The notes: generated by a model from the sequence alone, not told the origin. Counted from the first letter of the stretch, positions 26,165 to 34,773 are shown. The stretch: 64,000 nt of DNA from an uncultured Prevotella sp. (GCA_944320105.1 CALUGA010000001.1:1-64000), one strand, 5' to 3'. Translations and numbers: made by a program.

Positions 26165-26628
26165 GCCGTTTCCGCCTTGTGAGGCGCGAGGTGCCAGGGC
26201 TGAACACGGCCTCGCTGCCCGACTTGATCTTCACCGTTCTCTTCTTCTTCATGATCGTCACGCACATCCGCGAGACGCAGCTCAAGGTGGAATACCGCAC
26301 GCCCGAGGGCACCCAGCTTACCAAGCTGACCCGCAAGTCGGCCACTGCCTATATCTACATAGGCCGCCCGCTGGGCCGGGCAGGCTCACCCGGGGCCGAC
26401 ACTGTGTGCATACAGCTCAACGACAAGTTTGCCACGGTGGACGACGTGGCCGAGTTCGTGGCCCGTGAGCGCGCCGCCATGTCGCCGTCAGACGCCCAGA
26501 ACATGGCCGTGAGCATCAAGGCCGACCGCGACACGCCCATGGGCATAATCGACGACGTAACCCGCGCCTTGCGCGCAGCCAACGTGCAGAGAGTGGTTTT
26601 TTCTGCCGATGCGGGGCAAAAACACTGA
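26161..26628 (+). CDS. exbD: ExbD/TolR-family biopolymer transport protein (second copy)
   Basis: 155 residues, N-terminal membrane helix with ASLPDLIFTVLFFFMIVTHI (again an intramembrane Asp) and a periplasmic domain of normal ExbD size, ending in RALRAANVQRVVFSA, which fits the ExbD C-terminal fold. Two different ExbDs next to one ExbB is the usual Bacteroidota pattern and suggests a mixed ExbD pair in the motor. Confidence 0.92.
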   Translation: MSRFRLVRREVPGLNTASLPDLIFTVLFFFMIVTHIRETQLKVEYRTPEGTQLTKLTRKSATAYIYIGRPLGRAGSPGADTVCIQLNDKFATVDDVAEFVARERAAMSPSDAQNMAVSIKADRDTPMGIIDDVTRALRAANVQRVVFSADAGQKH

Positions 26629-26667
26629 TACTCCGATTCAGAATAAGCACATTTGCTTATAAATTTG

Positions 26668-26698
26668 TTTGATATATCGGGAAAATGTAGTATTTTTG
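26668..26698 (+). promoter_or_regulatory. Consensus promoter TTTG-N19-TATTTTTG
   Basis: TTTG (26668-26671), exactly 19 bases, TATTTTTG (26691-26698), 20 bases before the lrp-like ATG. A complete match. Confidence 0.8.
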
Positions 26699-26718
26699 TG
26701 CCATAAAAGAACTTAATA

Positions 26719-27222
26719 ATGGTATATCAAAGATTGGATAAGTTAGACAAGCAGATTCTGCGTCTCATCGTTGGAGACGCAAGGATACCTTTCCTCGAGG
26801 TGGCTCGTGTGTGCAATGTGAGCGGTGCCGCCATCCACCAACGCATTCAGAAGCTCAACAACATGGGCATTCTCAAGGGGTCGCAGTTCTTGGTTGCCCC
26901 CGAGAAGATAGGCTACGAGACGTGTGCCTACATAGGTCTCAACTTGAAGAATCCAGAGAGTTTCGATGTAGTGGTGGAGGAGTTGAAGAAGATTCCGGAG
27001 GTTGTGGAGTGCCACTATACTACCGGCGACTTTGACCTTTTCATAAAAATATACGCTTTCAACAACCATCATCTGCTCGACATCATCCACGACAAGCTGC
27101 AGCCGCTGGGCCTTTCGCGAAGCGAAACGATCATTTCGTTCAACACGGCGATTGACCGCCAGCCGCCAATTGTTGACTTGCCCATGGACGAGGCTGATGA
27201 TGTGGCAGGGCGGAACGCCTGA
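26719..27222 (+). CDS. Lrp/AsnC-family transcriptional regulator
   Basis: 167 residues. N-terminal winged HTH (about 5-60): LDKLDKQILRLIVGDARIPFLEVA, then VSGAAIHQRIQKLNNMGILKGSQ. C-terminal RAM/AsnC ligand-binding domain (about 70-145) with VVECHYTTGDFDLFIKIYAF, the effector-pocket and dimerisation region. Such proteins form octamers that respond to amino acids. It is monocistronic, with its own promoter and a terminator hairpin 55 bases after the stop. Targets cannot be read from the sequence. Confidence 0.94.
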   Translation: MVYQRLDKLDKQILRLIVGDARIPFLEVARVCNVSGAAIHQRIQKLNNMGILKGSQFLVAPEKIGYETCAYIGLNLKNPESFDVVVEELKKIPEVVECHYTTGDFDLFIKIYAFNNHHLLDIIHDKLQPLGLSRSETIISFNTAIDRQPPIVDLPMDEADDVAGRNA

Positions 27223-27276
27223 CGGCAGCAAACAGCTGACTGTGCGCAGCAGGCCGCCCGCTGCCTGGTGAAAGGC

Positions 27277-27334
27277 AATCCCCGCCAGCTTGAGCACACT
27301 GACAATGCGCAGTGGAGCCATGCTGGCGGGGATT
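27277..27334 (+). terminator. Terminator of the lrp-like gene
   Basis: AATCCCCGCCAGC (27277-27289) pairs exactly with 27322-27334, followed by TTT. The 32-base loop carries an inner CACTG/CAGTG stem. Confidence 0.75.
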
Positions 27335-27429
27335 TTTGTGTCTGCCGCTTTCGCCTGTGCGTGTTGGTTTGCCGCCTCATGACGGTCTTTGTGGGCGGCA
27401 TGGGCTTTGCGCGGGCTGCCCCATGGCCA

Positions 27430-27648
27430 TCACCTGCGGTGTGGCGGGGCTGGCGGCGGTGGCGTAGGCTTGCGCGGCGGCTTTGGTTTCTTGTGCTTCT
27501 TGGGTGGTTTCGGCTTCTTGTGATGCCTGCCGTGGTGTGGCTCTTCCACTATTATCATGCCATGGCGGTGCGGAGGCCGCGTTACGCACGACGTGGTGCT
27601 GAAGCCCAGGAAAGCGGCAATCGCGATATAAAACAAGTACTTCCTCAT
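27430..27648 (-). CDS. Small His/Lys/Pro-rich lipoprotein
   Basis: 72 residues: lipoprotein signal MRKYLFYIAIAAFLGFSTTSC with the lipobox cysteine at about residue 21, then a short tail with HRH, HHGRHHKK and several KPKPP repeats. The histidine clusters suggest metal binding and the Lys/Pro repeats an extended, positively charged tail that may contact peptidoglycan or lipopolysaccharide; both are guesses. The frame is open to 27684 but ATG at 27648 gives a normal signal peptide. Similar tiny lipoproteins occur in other Bacteroidales. Confidence 0.7.
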   Translation of the reverse strand: MRKYLFYIAIAAFLGFSTTSCVTRPPHRHGMIIVEEPHHGRHHKKPKPPKKHKKPKPPRKPTPPPPAPPHRR

Positions 27649-27723
27649 AAGCGTTGGGGTTTTGCTTATATGACGGATGGCCACCTTTGTGGTTTAATCT
27701 GCCGCTTTTAATCTTCCGCTTCC

Positions 27724-28203
27724 TTACCTTTCGTAGTCCACGAATGCATAGCCGAAGGCGTGCTTCTCGTCGGCCGGATGCTCCTCGCGGCTCACTTCGC
27801 GCCATCCCACGTACTCGGGGAAGAAGGCGTCGGCCCCTTCGGGCGTGTCGTCCACCTCAGTGAGGCACAGGCGGTCGGCCCGCTCCATGGCCTGGTTGTA
27901 GACGCTTGCGCCACCTATTATATATACATCATCGTTGGGCGGGCAACTCTTCAGGGCCTCGTCGAGCGATGGGTAGCATTCACATCCCGGCAGGCTGTCT
28001 ACCGTGCGGCTCAGCACCACGTTGCGTCGGTTGGGCAGTGCGCCTTTGGGGAGCGACAGGTAGGTGTTCCGCCCCATGATTATGGTGTGGCCGGTGGTAA
28101 GTGCCTTGAATCTCTTCATATCGTTGGGGAGCCAGTATATCAGCTTGTTCTCCCTGCCTATGGCGCGGTTGCGCGCCACGGCGGCAATGATGTTTATCCT
28201 CAC
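27724..28203 (-). CDS. folA: Dihydrofolate reductase
   Basis: Reduces dihydrofolate to tetrahydrofolate with NADPH. 159 residues, the typical length, with INIIAAVARNRAIGRENKLIYWLPNDMKRFK (active-site Asp of the LPND motif), GHTIIMGRNTYLSLP (NADPH binding) and VYIIGGASVYNQAM. It follows thyA by 65 bases on the same strand, the classic folate-recycling pair: ThyA makes dihydrofolate, FolA regenerates tetrahydrofolate. Confidence 0.96.
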   Translation of the reverse strand: MRINIIAAVARNRAIGRENKLIYWLPNDMKRFKALTTGHTIIMGRNTYLSLPKGALPNRRNVVLSRTVDSLPGCECYPSLDEALKSCPPNDDVYIIGGASVYNQAMERADRLCLTEVDDTPEGADAFFPEYVGWREVSREEHPADEKHAFGYAFVDYER

Positions 28204-28268
28204 AGTGTGCTGTATTGAATTTCCTGTATGTTTGTATTGATGGCGGGTTTAAGCCATACTGCGTCGTG

Positions 28269-29063
28269 TCAAACCGCCACGTCGGCCTTGATGTGCGGCC
28301 AAGGGTCGTAGCCTTCGAGCCGGAAGTCGTCGTAACTGAAGTCGAAGATGCTCTTCACATCGGGGTTGATGATCATCCGGGGCAGCGGTCGCGGAGTGCG
28401 GGTGAGCTGGAGCCGGGCCTGGTCGAGGTGGTTCAGGTAGAGGTGGGTGTCGCCCGTGGTATGCACGAAGTCGCCCGGCTGCAGGCCGGTCACCTGCGCC
28501 ATCATCATCAGTAGCAGCGCGTAGGAGGCGATGTTGAACGGCACTCCGAGGAAGGTATCGGCCGAACGCTGGTACAGTTGCAGGCTGAGGCGTCCGTCGG
28601 CCACGTAGAACTGGAACATGGTGTGACATGGCGGCAGTGCCATGCTTTCCACTTCGGCCACGTTCCACGCGCTAACTATCATGCGGCGCGAGTCGGGCGA
28701 GTGCTTAATGAGGTCCACAACGTTGGCTATCTGGTCGATGGTGCCACCGCGGTAGTCGGGCCATGAGCGCCACTGATGCCCGTAGATGGGGCCGAGGTCG
28801 CCGTTGGCATCGGCCCATTCGTCCCAGATGCTCACCCCGTGGTCGTGCAGGAACTTCACGTTGGTGTCGCCCCTGAGGAACCACAGCAGCTCGTAGATGA
28901 TTGATTTCAGGTGGAGCTTCTTCGTGGTGAGCAGCGGGAAGCCGTCGGCAAGGTTGAATCTCATCTGGTGGCCAAACACGCTCAGCGTGCCTGTTCCCGT
29001 GCGGTCGTCCTTGCGTGCGCCCTCGTTGAGGATGCGGCTTAGCAGGTCTAAGTATTGTTTCAT
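28269..29063 (-). CDS. thyA: Thymidylate synthase
   Basis: Converts dUMP to dTMP with methylene-tetrahydrofolate. 264 residues from ATG at 29063 ([12 protein letters not shown]), the same length as the E. coli enzyme; the open frame continues to 29099 but those residues are not family-like. Landmarks: [39 protein letters not shown], catalytic Cys in [32 protein letters not shown] and [12 protein letters not shown]. It lies between the RNA methyltransferase and folA, all on the minus strand. Confidence 0.97.
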   Translation of the reverse strand: MKQYLDLLSRILNEGARKDDRTGTGTLSVFGHQMRFNLADGFPLLTTKKLHLKSIIYELLWFLRGDTNVKFLHDHGVSIWDEWADANGDLGPIYGHQWRSWPDYRGGTIDQIANVVDLIKHSPDSRRMIVSAWNVAEVESMALPPCHTMFQFYVADGRLSLQLYQRSADTFLGVPFNIASYALLLMMMAQVTGLQPGDFVHTTGDTHLYLNHLDQARLQLTRTPRPLPRMIINPDVKSIFDFSYDDFRLEGYDPWPHIKADVAV

Positions 29064-29110
29064 TTCTTCTTTGTTTGTTTCTTTTGTGATGTTTGACACC
29101 CTGCGAATGC

Positions 29111-30514
29111 TCAGTCGGTTGCGATGACCGCCGGTTGTTCGCCCTCATTAGGCGTGTGTGTGCTCTTTATGCGCCATTCCTGCGGGTACAGGTTGTTGGC
29201 TCTTGTGCCTATGTTCTTTACGAATCCGAGCGGTGCCCCTTGGTAGCTTACGAGCACGAAGCCGCGCGGAGTGCCGCAGGGCAGGGCCAGCTGTTCGCGG
29301 CGCAGGTAGGCTATGGCCTCTTGGTAGCTTAGTTCCACGCAGGGGAATGCCTCGCGCCGCAGCTCGGTAGACAAGGCCAGCGACTGCGAGGGAACTATAT
29401 CGCGCCCCTTTGGCGTACCTATGGTGATTCCGGCGTGCATCACGCGCAGCTTCCCCACAGCCTCTTCGTATGACGGTGCAAGCCGCTTTGGCACGGCGAT
29501 GATGCTTCCGCAGCTTGCGAATGCGATGTATTCTTCAGGATGAATCAGCCATTCGGCGGCCTGTGACGATGGCTTTTGCCCCGTTTGGCGCCGCCCCTTG
29601 CGCCGCTCCATGGGCAGACAAGGCTCGCCGCTGCCGCCCTTGCGCATGGCAGCCATGAACAGACCCTCGCCCCGCGTAAGTCCCGGTATGAAGCGATAAG
29701 CAGGCCCCGGCAGGGCGGGAGAGAGCGAACCGCTTATGCCCCATGCCTCGTCGCAGCTTACGGGCAGCAGTTCTGCGCCAAGCTCGCGGCAGGCCCATGC
29801 CACGTTGTCTTCGTCCTCACTGGCGTTGAACGTGCAGGTGGAGTACACAAGCAGACCGCCCGGCCTGAGGCACTGCCACGCCGAGCTTACTATTTGCCGC
29901 TGCAGGGCGGCGCAGCGCGCCACTCCCTCTGCGCTCCACTGGGCTATGGCCTCCTCGTCCTTGCGGAACATACCCTCGCCCGAGCACGGCACGTCGCACA
30001 GGATGACGTCGAACATGAGGCCCGAGCGGGCGTAGTCCTCCGGCAGGTTGTTAGTTACGATTACCTCCGGCCGCCCCCATTTCTGTATGTTCTCGGCCAA
30101 CACGGCTGCCCGCTGGCGCACAGGCTCGTTGCAAAACAGCGCGCTTTCCGGGGGCAGCGAGCCGAGGGCGCAGGTAGACTTGCCCCCGGGCGCGGCGCAG
30201 AGGTCGAGCACGAGCGCGGCTCCATGCACGTGCTGGCGCAGCACGCGGGCAAGGAACATCGACGAGGCTTCCTGCACGTAGTACCACCCGGCGTGCAGCA
30301 GGGGGTCGAACGTAAAGGCGGGCCGCCCCTCAAGGTAAAAGCCGCCGTCGCACCACGGCACAGGCTCGCCACCGGCCACGCGCCCCCGCAGCTTGGCTGC
30401 GTTGGTGCGTATGCTCACGGGCGGCTCCAGGGCCAGCGCGGCGCACAGCCGTTCGTACACTTCGCTGCCCATCAGGGCGCGCGTTTGGTCGGTGAATGCT
30501 TCGGGCAGAGTCAT
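29111..30514 (-). CDS. RsmF/NOL1-NOP2-Sun family RNA m5C methyltransferase
   Basis: S-adenosylmethionine-dependent cytosine-5 methyltransferase acting on rRNA or tRNA. 467 residues: N-terminal substrate region, Rossmann core with [16 protein letters not shown] (motif I), [23 protein letters not shown] (motif IV, catalytic PC Cys) and [17 protein letters not shown] (motif VI, second Cys), then a C-terminal domain (about 300-467) of the RsmF type. The frame is open to 31396 but ATG at 30514 ([10 protein letters not shown]) is 21 bases after its own promoter. It probably heads an operon with thyA and folA. Confidence 0.92.
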   Translation of the reverse strand: MTLPEAFTDQTRALMGSEVYERLCAALALEPPVSIRTNAAKLRGRVAGGEPVPWCDGGFYLEGRPAFTFDPLLHAGWYYVQEASSMFLARVLRQHVHGAALVLDLCAAPGGKSTCALGSLPPESALFCNEPVRQRAAVLAENIQKWGRPEVIVTNNLPEDYARSGLMFDVILCDVPCSGEGMFRKDEEAIAQWSAEGVARCAALQRQIVSSAWQCLRPGGLLVYSTCTFNASEDEDNVAWACRELGAELLPVSCDEAWGISGSLSPALPGPAYRFIPGLTRGEGLFMAAMRKGGSGEPCLPMERRKGRRQTGQKPSSQAAEWLIHPEEYIAFASCGSIIAVPKRLAPSYEEAVGKLRVMHAGITIGTPKGRDIVPSQSLALSTELRREAFPCVELSYQEAIAYLRREQLALPCGTPRGFVLVSYQGAPLGFVKNIGTRANNLYPQEWRIKSTHTPNEGEQPAVIATD

Positions 30515-30531
30515 CGTTTGGGTTTTTACGC

Positions 30532-30562
30532 TTGCAAAATTAGGAAAAATTTCGCACCTTTG
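30532..30562 (+). promoter_or_regulatory. Plus-strand promoter of the envelope protein-sigma factor operon
   Basis: TTG (30532-30534), 20 bases, CACCTTTG (30555-30562). The -7 box departs from TA at its first positions. It almost exactly overlays a minus-strand promoter. Confidence 0.5.
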
Positions 30563-30565
30563 CAA
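30535..30565 (-). promoter_or_regulatory. Minus-strand promoter of the RNA methyltransferase gene
   Basis: On the minus strand TTG (30563-30565), 20 bases, TAATTTTG (30535-30542), leading to the ATG at 30514. Confidence 0.65.
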
Positions 30566-30610
30566 CTTCACGGGCGCACGATGCGTCAAACAGACAGAAC
30601 AACGACCAAA

Positions 30611-31267
30611 ATGCGAAACATGAAACGACAAATCACAGCTCTGGCCGCCTGCGCCCTGCTGGCGCTCGGCTTCACTACCGTATCGGCGGCCACCAACGCC
30701 GCCGCCCTGCCCCCGGCATCGGCTTCGGCCACCGCCGACACGGCAGGCATAGACGCCTACTCCGACACTACCGACACCGCCACGGCCATAATCCCGCAGA
30801 GCACTACCTACAGCGTGAGCATGGACAGCGACTCGATGGAGGAGATGGTGGACCGCATGACGGGCTTCACCGGCGAAGCTCTCATTGCCATCGTGGCCAT
30901 ACTCGTAATCTTCTTCCTGGCCCCGGTGGGCGCGCTTGCCCTGCTCTTCTGGTTCATCTACAAAAACCGCAAGCAGAAAGCACGCCTTGCCGAGCTGGCC
31001 ATGGAGAAAGGGCAACCCCTGCCCGAGGGTCTTGCGCCCGGTCGGTTGGAGCCGGTAGAGCTTGTTTGGCGCAAGGGGATAAGGAACGTGAGCATAGGCT
31101 TGGGCCTTGCCTGCCTCTTCGCATTCATGGAATGGGGTTGGGCCATAGGCATAGCCCTGTTTGTGGCCATCTACGGCGGAGGCCAGATGGTGATAGCCCG
31201 CACGTCGGCGGCAAAGGGGCGCAAGGGCGGCGAGGCCGATGAGGAGGCAGGAACACAGCGCGACTGA
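30611..31267 (+). CDS. Exported/membrane protein, DUF6249-like, upstream of an ECF sigma factor
   Basis: 218 residues. A signal peptide (MRNMKRQITALAACALLALGFTTVSA), a Thr/Ala/Asp-rich exported stretch (about 27-85), a membrane helix (about 95-118), then a cytoplasmic-looking Lys/Arg-rich segment with PVELVWRKGIRNVSIGLGLA and a second hydrophobic pair (about 155-190). It resembles DUF6249 proteins of Bacteroidota. It ends two bases before the sigma-factor ATG, so the two are one operon. It may sense an envelope signal for that sigma factor, by position only. ATG at 30620 is an alternative start. Confidence 0.75.
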   Translation: MRNMKRQITALAACALLALGFTTVSAATNAAALPPASASATADTAGIDAYSDTTDTATAIIPQSTTYSVSMDSDSMEEMVDRMTGFTGEALIAIVAILVIFFLAPVGALALLFWFIYKNRKQKARLAELAMEKGQPLPEGLAPGRLEPVELVWRKGIRNVSIGLGLACLFAFMEWGWAIGIALFVAIYGGGQMVIARTSAAKGRKGGEADEEAGTQRD

Positions 31268-31269
31268 CC

Positions 31270-31821
31270 ATGAAGTGGCAGCCCACCGACACGGAACTTG
31301 CGGCCCGCGTGGCCTTGCTTGCCGACCGCCGGGCCTTCGGCCTGCTTGTTGGCAGGTATCAGTCGAGGTTGCGCCGCTTCTTCCTTGGGCAGACACTGGG
31401 CGACGAACAGCTCAGCGACGACCTCGCGCAGGAGACTTTCATCAAGGCATGGCTCGGATTGGCGGGCTTCCGCGGCCTCGCGTCGTTCTCCACGTGGCTC
31501 TACCGCATAGCCTACCGCGTGCTGCTCGACCACGCGCGCTCCCGCCGCCCCACGCTCGACATAGATTCTGCCCCTGTCTTGCAGCGGGCTGCCGACTCAG
31601 CCGAGGCCGGGCTGGGCATCGATGTCTACCGCGCCCTGGCCCTGCTGCGCCCCGAGGAGCGCACCTGCATTACGCTGCAGTTGATTGACGGTCAGTCCCT
31701 GGACAAGATTGCGCAGATAACCGGCCTGCCTGTAAACACCGTAAAGTCGCACCTGCACAGGGGCAAGGAGCGGCTGGCCGATTACTTAAGAAAGAATGGA
31801 TATGACAAGCAACGACGATAA
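31270..31821 (+). CDS. ECF-type RNA polymerase sigma factor
   Basis: 183 residues with sigma region 2 (about 20-85; RYQSRLRRFFLGQTLGDEQLSDDLAQETFIKAW and STWLYRIAYRVLLDHARSRR) and region 4 (about 115-175; ALLRPEERTCITLQLIDGQSLDKIAQITGLPVNTVKSHLHRGKERL). No extra C-terminal domain. It overlaps the following putative anti-sigma gene by 26 bases, which usually enforces balanced synthesis. Target promoters cannot be inferred here. Confidence 0.95.
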   Translation: MKWQPTDTELAARVALLADRRAFGLLVGRYQSRLRRFFLGQTLGDEQLSDDLAQETFIKAWLGLAGFRGLASFSTWLYRIAYRVLLDHARSRRPTLDIDSAPVLQRAADSAEAGLGIDVYRALALLRPEERTCITLQLIDGQSLDKIAQITGLPVNTVKSHLHRGKERLADYLRKNGYDKQRR

Positions 31822-32143
31822 GCTTTTGGAGCGGTTCTTCAGCCGGGCCGCCCAAACGGAGATTCCCGACGGCGGCTTTGGCCGCCGCGTCATGCGCTCG
31901 CTGCCCGAAGATGCGCTGCGCCGTGTGCGCTTGTGGCGAGCTTTCTGCGTGGTGGCCTGCGTGGTTATCTGCGTGGCCCTGCGCCTGTGGCGTGGGGCAC
32001 TGGCCGCGCTGGCCTCAGCTGCCGAGTCCTTGGTAGCCGCGGGGCGGCCCGAAACGCTGCTGCTTCACATGGCCGCCTGCGTGGCTGTGGCCGTGGCGTG
32101 GGTGGTCAGCGAGGCGTTGCGCAGCGAGCGCACCGGGTGGTGA
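31796..32143 (+). CDS. Small membrane protein, putative anti-sigma factor (DUF5056-like)
   Basis: 115 residues: a cytoplasmic N-terminus opening DDKLLERFFSRAAQTEIPDGGFGRRVMRSLP, which matches the start of Bacteroidales DUF5056 proteins that follow ECF sigma genes, then two membrane helices (about 48-68 and 85-107). The 26-base overlap with the sigma gene and its topology support an anti-sigma role, but no zinc-binding HxxxCxxC motif is present, so this is inferred from context. Confidence 0.75.
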   Translation: MDMTSNDDKLLERFFSRAAQTEIPDGGFGRRVMRSLPEDALRRVRLWRAFCVVACVVICVALRLWRGALAALASAAESLVAAGRPETLLLHMAACVAVAVAWVVSEALRSERTGW

Positions 32144-32176
32144 CGGCACCTGATTGCATCAGTCTGCCCGATAGCC

Positions 32177-32229
32177 AAGCCCTTTCCCGGGCTGCATGGC
32201 AAGCAGCCTTGCAGTCCGGGAAAGGGCTT
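32177..32229 (+). terminator. Terminator of the sigma-factor operon
   Basis: AAGCCCTTTCCCGG (32177-32190) pairs exactly with 32216-32229; the loop holds a second GCTGC/GCAGC stem; TTCTTTTG follows. Confidence 0.8.
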
Positions 32230-32303
32230 TTCTTTTGTTAACTTTTGTCATGATATTTCGCAATGTGCGCCATTTTGCATAACAATCTGGCATACAATGC
32301 ATT

Positions 32304-32440
32304 ACGGTATGTGCCGTTTTGTGCTGCAAAACGTGCCGTTTGACAGTCCCGAACGGCACGTTTCGCAGTGCGGAACAGGCCGTTTTGCGGGGCAAAACGG
32401 CAGCGGTGGCTTGGTGGCATGGTGTTTGTAAAGAGTTTTC
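32304..32440 (-). repeat. 22-bp dyad-array element, copy 3 (inverted relative to copies 1 and 2)
   Basis: Units start at 32304, 32326, 32348, 32370 and 32392, for example GCAAAAC-GTGCC-GTTTGAC-AGT and CCCGAAC-GGCAC-GTTTCGC-AGT. The end motif lies on the far side in reverse (32426-32440; on the minus strand GAAAACTCTTTACAA), again with a 15-base gap (32411-32425). It lies between convergent genes. Confidence 0.8.
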
Positions 32441-32505
32441 TGAGTTGTTGTGGATGCCAGTGCTTGGCAGGATAGGCGTTCCAACGGACGATTTGGTTTA
32501 AAAAT

Positions 32506-32538
32506 AACGTGCCGCTTCAAACTGTGAAACGGCACGTT
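32506..32538 (-). terminator. Terminator of the porE-like gene
   Basis: AACGTGCCGCTTCA (32506-32519) pairs with TGAAACGGCACGTT (32525-32538), one G-T wobble, five-base loop; on the minus strand a TATTTTTAAA tract follows. The stem resembles a unit of the nearby repeat. Confidence 0.85.
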
Positions 32539-32567
32539 GTTGTTATCGTTTAGTTGCGTTTAGCCTT

Positions 32568-34631
32568 TTACCACGGAGTCCATTCAGGCTCAGCGGGGGC
32601 CTGCTGCTCCTCTGGCTTGGGCTGCGGCGGGTTCTTGAGGTTGCCCTTTTCGTCGAACATACCGTAGGTGGTGCGGAGCACTATGAACTCGGTGCGGCGG
32701 TTGAGCTGGTTGCATATCTCTTGTTCTTCGGGCTTGAGGGCTTTTATGAAGTCCTCGGTGAGCACGTCGTTTTCCTTGAGGAAAGTATAGGTTTCGGTAA
32801 GCTTCTTGCGTATGGTCTTGGGCTTCTCCTTGCCGTAGCCCACGGGCGATAGGCGGTCGGCGGCTATGCCGTGCTCCACGAGGTAGTTCACCACGCTTTC
32901 GGCGCGCCGTTGCGATAGGGCGCGGTTGTACTCGGCTGAGCCTCGGTAGTCGCAGTGTGCGCTCAGCTCAATGGTAACGTTGGGGTTCTCGTTGAGCAGT
33001 TTGATAAGCTCGTCGAGGGCTTTTGTCGACTCGGGGCGCAGCGTGGCCTTGTCGAAGTCGTAGAAGATGTTGTCGATGAGCACGGGGGCGGTGATGGAGG
33101 GCAGGGGGAACTGGAGCACGTACTCCTCTGACTCGGTGACCGGCTCCACGCGCAGCTGCTCCTTGTGGTTTAGGAATCCCTTGCAGGTGCCGAGGAAAAC
33201 GTAGTCAACGCCGGGGCGTATCTGCTGGGTGAAGGAGCCGTCGCCCTTTACGCTGAGCTTCAGGTTGGTGCCGTCGTTGCCCACCATGTAGACCACGGCC
33301 TCGGGCAGTTCGTAGCCCTCCTGCTCGTAAACCCATCCCTTTACGGTCTGCACTATCTCGGGGTTGAAGAAGCTGTAGATGTGATCCCAGCCTTTGGCAT
33401 CGCCCCGGTTTGACGAGAAGTAGCCTCGGTTGTGCAATCCCTCGAAGGTCATGCCGAAGTCGTCGCCCTGCGAGTTGAGGGGATAGCCGGGGTGCTCTAT
33501 GTGCCATGTGCCTCCGGCGGAGTCGGGCTTGGCTATGTAGATGTCGAGTCCGCCCATGCCGGGATGGCCGTCGGAGGAGAAGTAGAGGTCGCCGTTGGGG
33601 CGGAACGTTGGAAACATCTCGTCGCCGGGGGTGTTGACAGGCTCGCCGAGGTTTTCCACTCCGGCGGTGCCTGCGACGGTAAGGCGCACGCGCCAGATGT
33701 CGAGTCCGCCTATGCCTCCGGGCATGTCGCTCGTGAAGTAGAGCCATTCGCCGTCGGGCGATACTGCCGGGTGGGCGTAGCTGGATAGCGTGTCCTTGGT
33801 GAGTTCGAGCACGGTGGACTTGCCCCACGAGGCGTCTGAGCGCGCCGAGGTGCAGATGGTGGCGTAGCGGGGATAGGAGGGGTCGGTGGCGCACTGCGTG
33901 AGGTACATCGTCTTTCCGTCGGGGCTGAATGCGCAGGCACCCTCGTCGAACTCTGAGTTAAGCTCGGTGTCGATGGCCTGGGGCTTCTGCCACTTGCCCC
34001 TCTCGTCTTTGGTCGATACGAAGATGTCGCCGTTCATCATGCCGGTGATGCCGCTCAGCTCGTCGCCCTTTGCGTCGGTACGCGTGGATGTGAAGTAGAG
34101 CTGTTCGCTTTCGTCGCCCGCGAGCATGGGGGAGTAGTCGGCTCGGCGCGAGTTGAAGAAGTTCTCGCGCTTCACGGTGTACTGCGAGCCTTGCTCCTTC
34201 CATCCGGGCGCCATGCGCGCCGAGCGCAGGCCGATGGCGGCAAGGCGGTTGCCGGGCAGGCTGTCGAGCGCGGTCTGGAAGTTCTTGGCCGCCTCCTTGT
34301 AGTTGCCGGTCTTCATTTGCTGCTGCGCCAGGCGCAGGTGGGTGAGGCTGTCGGCCTGCTTGTAGCGTATGGCATTGTTGTAGGCGGCGATGGCTTTCGG
34401 TGTGTAGTTTATGCGGCGGTAGCACTCGGCCATCTTCAGGGCGCGCTGCCCACGCAGCGGCCTGTCCTTGGGGGCGGTGGCGGAATAGGCTTTCTTGTAT
34501 TCTGCGGCGGCGTCGAAGTATTCGCCAAGGGCGAAGAACTTGTCGCCTTTCTTCATGTGCGAGTCGGCACCGCAGCCCGCAAGGAGCAGGGCCACGGCCA
34601 TTATGATGGTTATGGTTGATGTGTGTCGCAT
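32568..34631 (-). CDS. porE: PorE-like T9SS OmpA-family lipoprotein (TPR, beta-propeller, CRD, OmpA)
   Basis: 687 residues with the domain order of the P. gingivalis T9SS protein PorE: lipoprotein signal (LLLAGC, lipidated Cys20), TPR region (about 25-130), a PD40-type propeller (about 165-440; SPDGKTMYL, SPDGEWLYFTSDMPGGIGGLDIW, YFSSDGHPGMGGLDIYIA), a carboxypeptidase-regulatory-like beta-sandwich (about 455-540; VKGWVYEQEGYELPEAVVYM), and an OmpA peptidoglycan-binding domain (about 560-660; NIFYDFDKATLRPES, VTIELSAHCDYRGSAEYN). The tail is Pro/Glu-rich. PorE is thought to anchor the T9SS to peptidoglycan. ATG at 34631 is chosen for the lipobox; other OmpA-propeller proteins exist, so the exact orthology is inferred. 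Confidence 0.85.
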   Translation of the reverse strand: MRHTSTITIIMAVALLLAGCGADSHMKKGDKFFALGEYFDAAAEYKKAYSATAPKDRPLRGQRALKMAECYRRINYTPKAIAAYNNAIRYKQADSLTHLRLAQQQMKTGNYKEAAKNFQTALDSLPGNRLAAIGLRSARMAPGWKEQGSQYTVKRENFFNSRRADYSPMLAGDESEQLYFTSTRTDAKGDELSGITGMMNGDIFVSTKDERGKWQKPQAIDTELNSEFDEGACAFSPDGKTMYLTQCATDPSYPRYATICTSARSDASWGKSTVLELTKDTLSSYAHPAVSPDGEWLYFTSDMPGGIGGLDIWRVRLTVAGTAGVENLGEPVNTPGDEMFPTFRPNGDLYFSSDGHPGMGGLDIYIAKPDSAGGTWHIEHPGYPLNSQGDDFGMTFEGLHNRGYFSSNRGDAKGWDHIYSFFNPEIVQTVKGWVYEQEGYELPEAVVYMVGNDGTNLKLSVKGDGSFTQQIRPGVDYVFLGTCKGFLNHKEQLRVEPVTESEEYVLQFPLPSITAPVLIDNIFYDFDKATLRPESTKALDELIKLLNENPNVTIELSAHCDYRGSAEYNRALSQRRAESVVNYLVEHGIAADRLSPVGYGKEKPKTIRKKLTETYTFLKENDVLTEDFIKALKPEEQEICNQLNRRTEFIVLRTTYGMFDEKGNLKNPPQPKPEEQQAPAEPEWTPW

Positions 34632-34721
34632 ACCATAAATATAACGCAAAACGGGCGTTATTATTATAGTGGCATGCGGAAATGGGCGTTCTTGCCGTGC
34701 TGAAACATGACGGAAGGAAAC

Positions 34722-34759
34722 AAAAAGGCAGGGCTTGCGCCTGTTGGGCAAACCCTGCC
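34722..34759 (-). terminator. Terminator of the topB gene
   Basis: GGCAGGG (34727-34733) pairs with CCCTGCC (34753-34759), extended by TTGC/GCAA; on the minus strand it is followed by TTTTTG. Confidence 0.75.
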
Positions 34760-34773
34760 GTATGGTGTGGTGG

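Noticed and set aside
27268..27711. A 147-residue plus-strand frame opposite the small lipoprotein
   Set aside because: It begins inside the lrp terminator and has no start signal or domain; the minus-strand frame has a proper lipoprotein signal.
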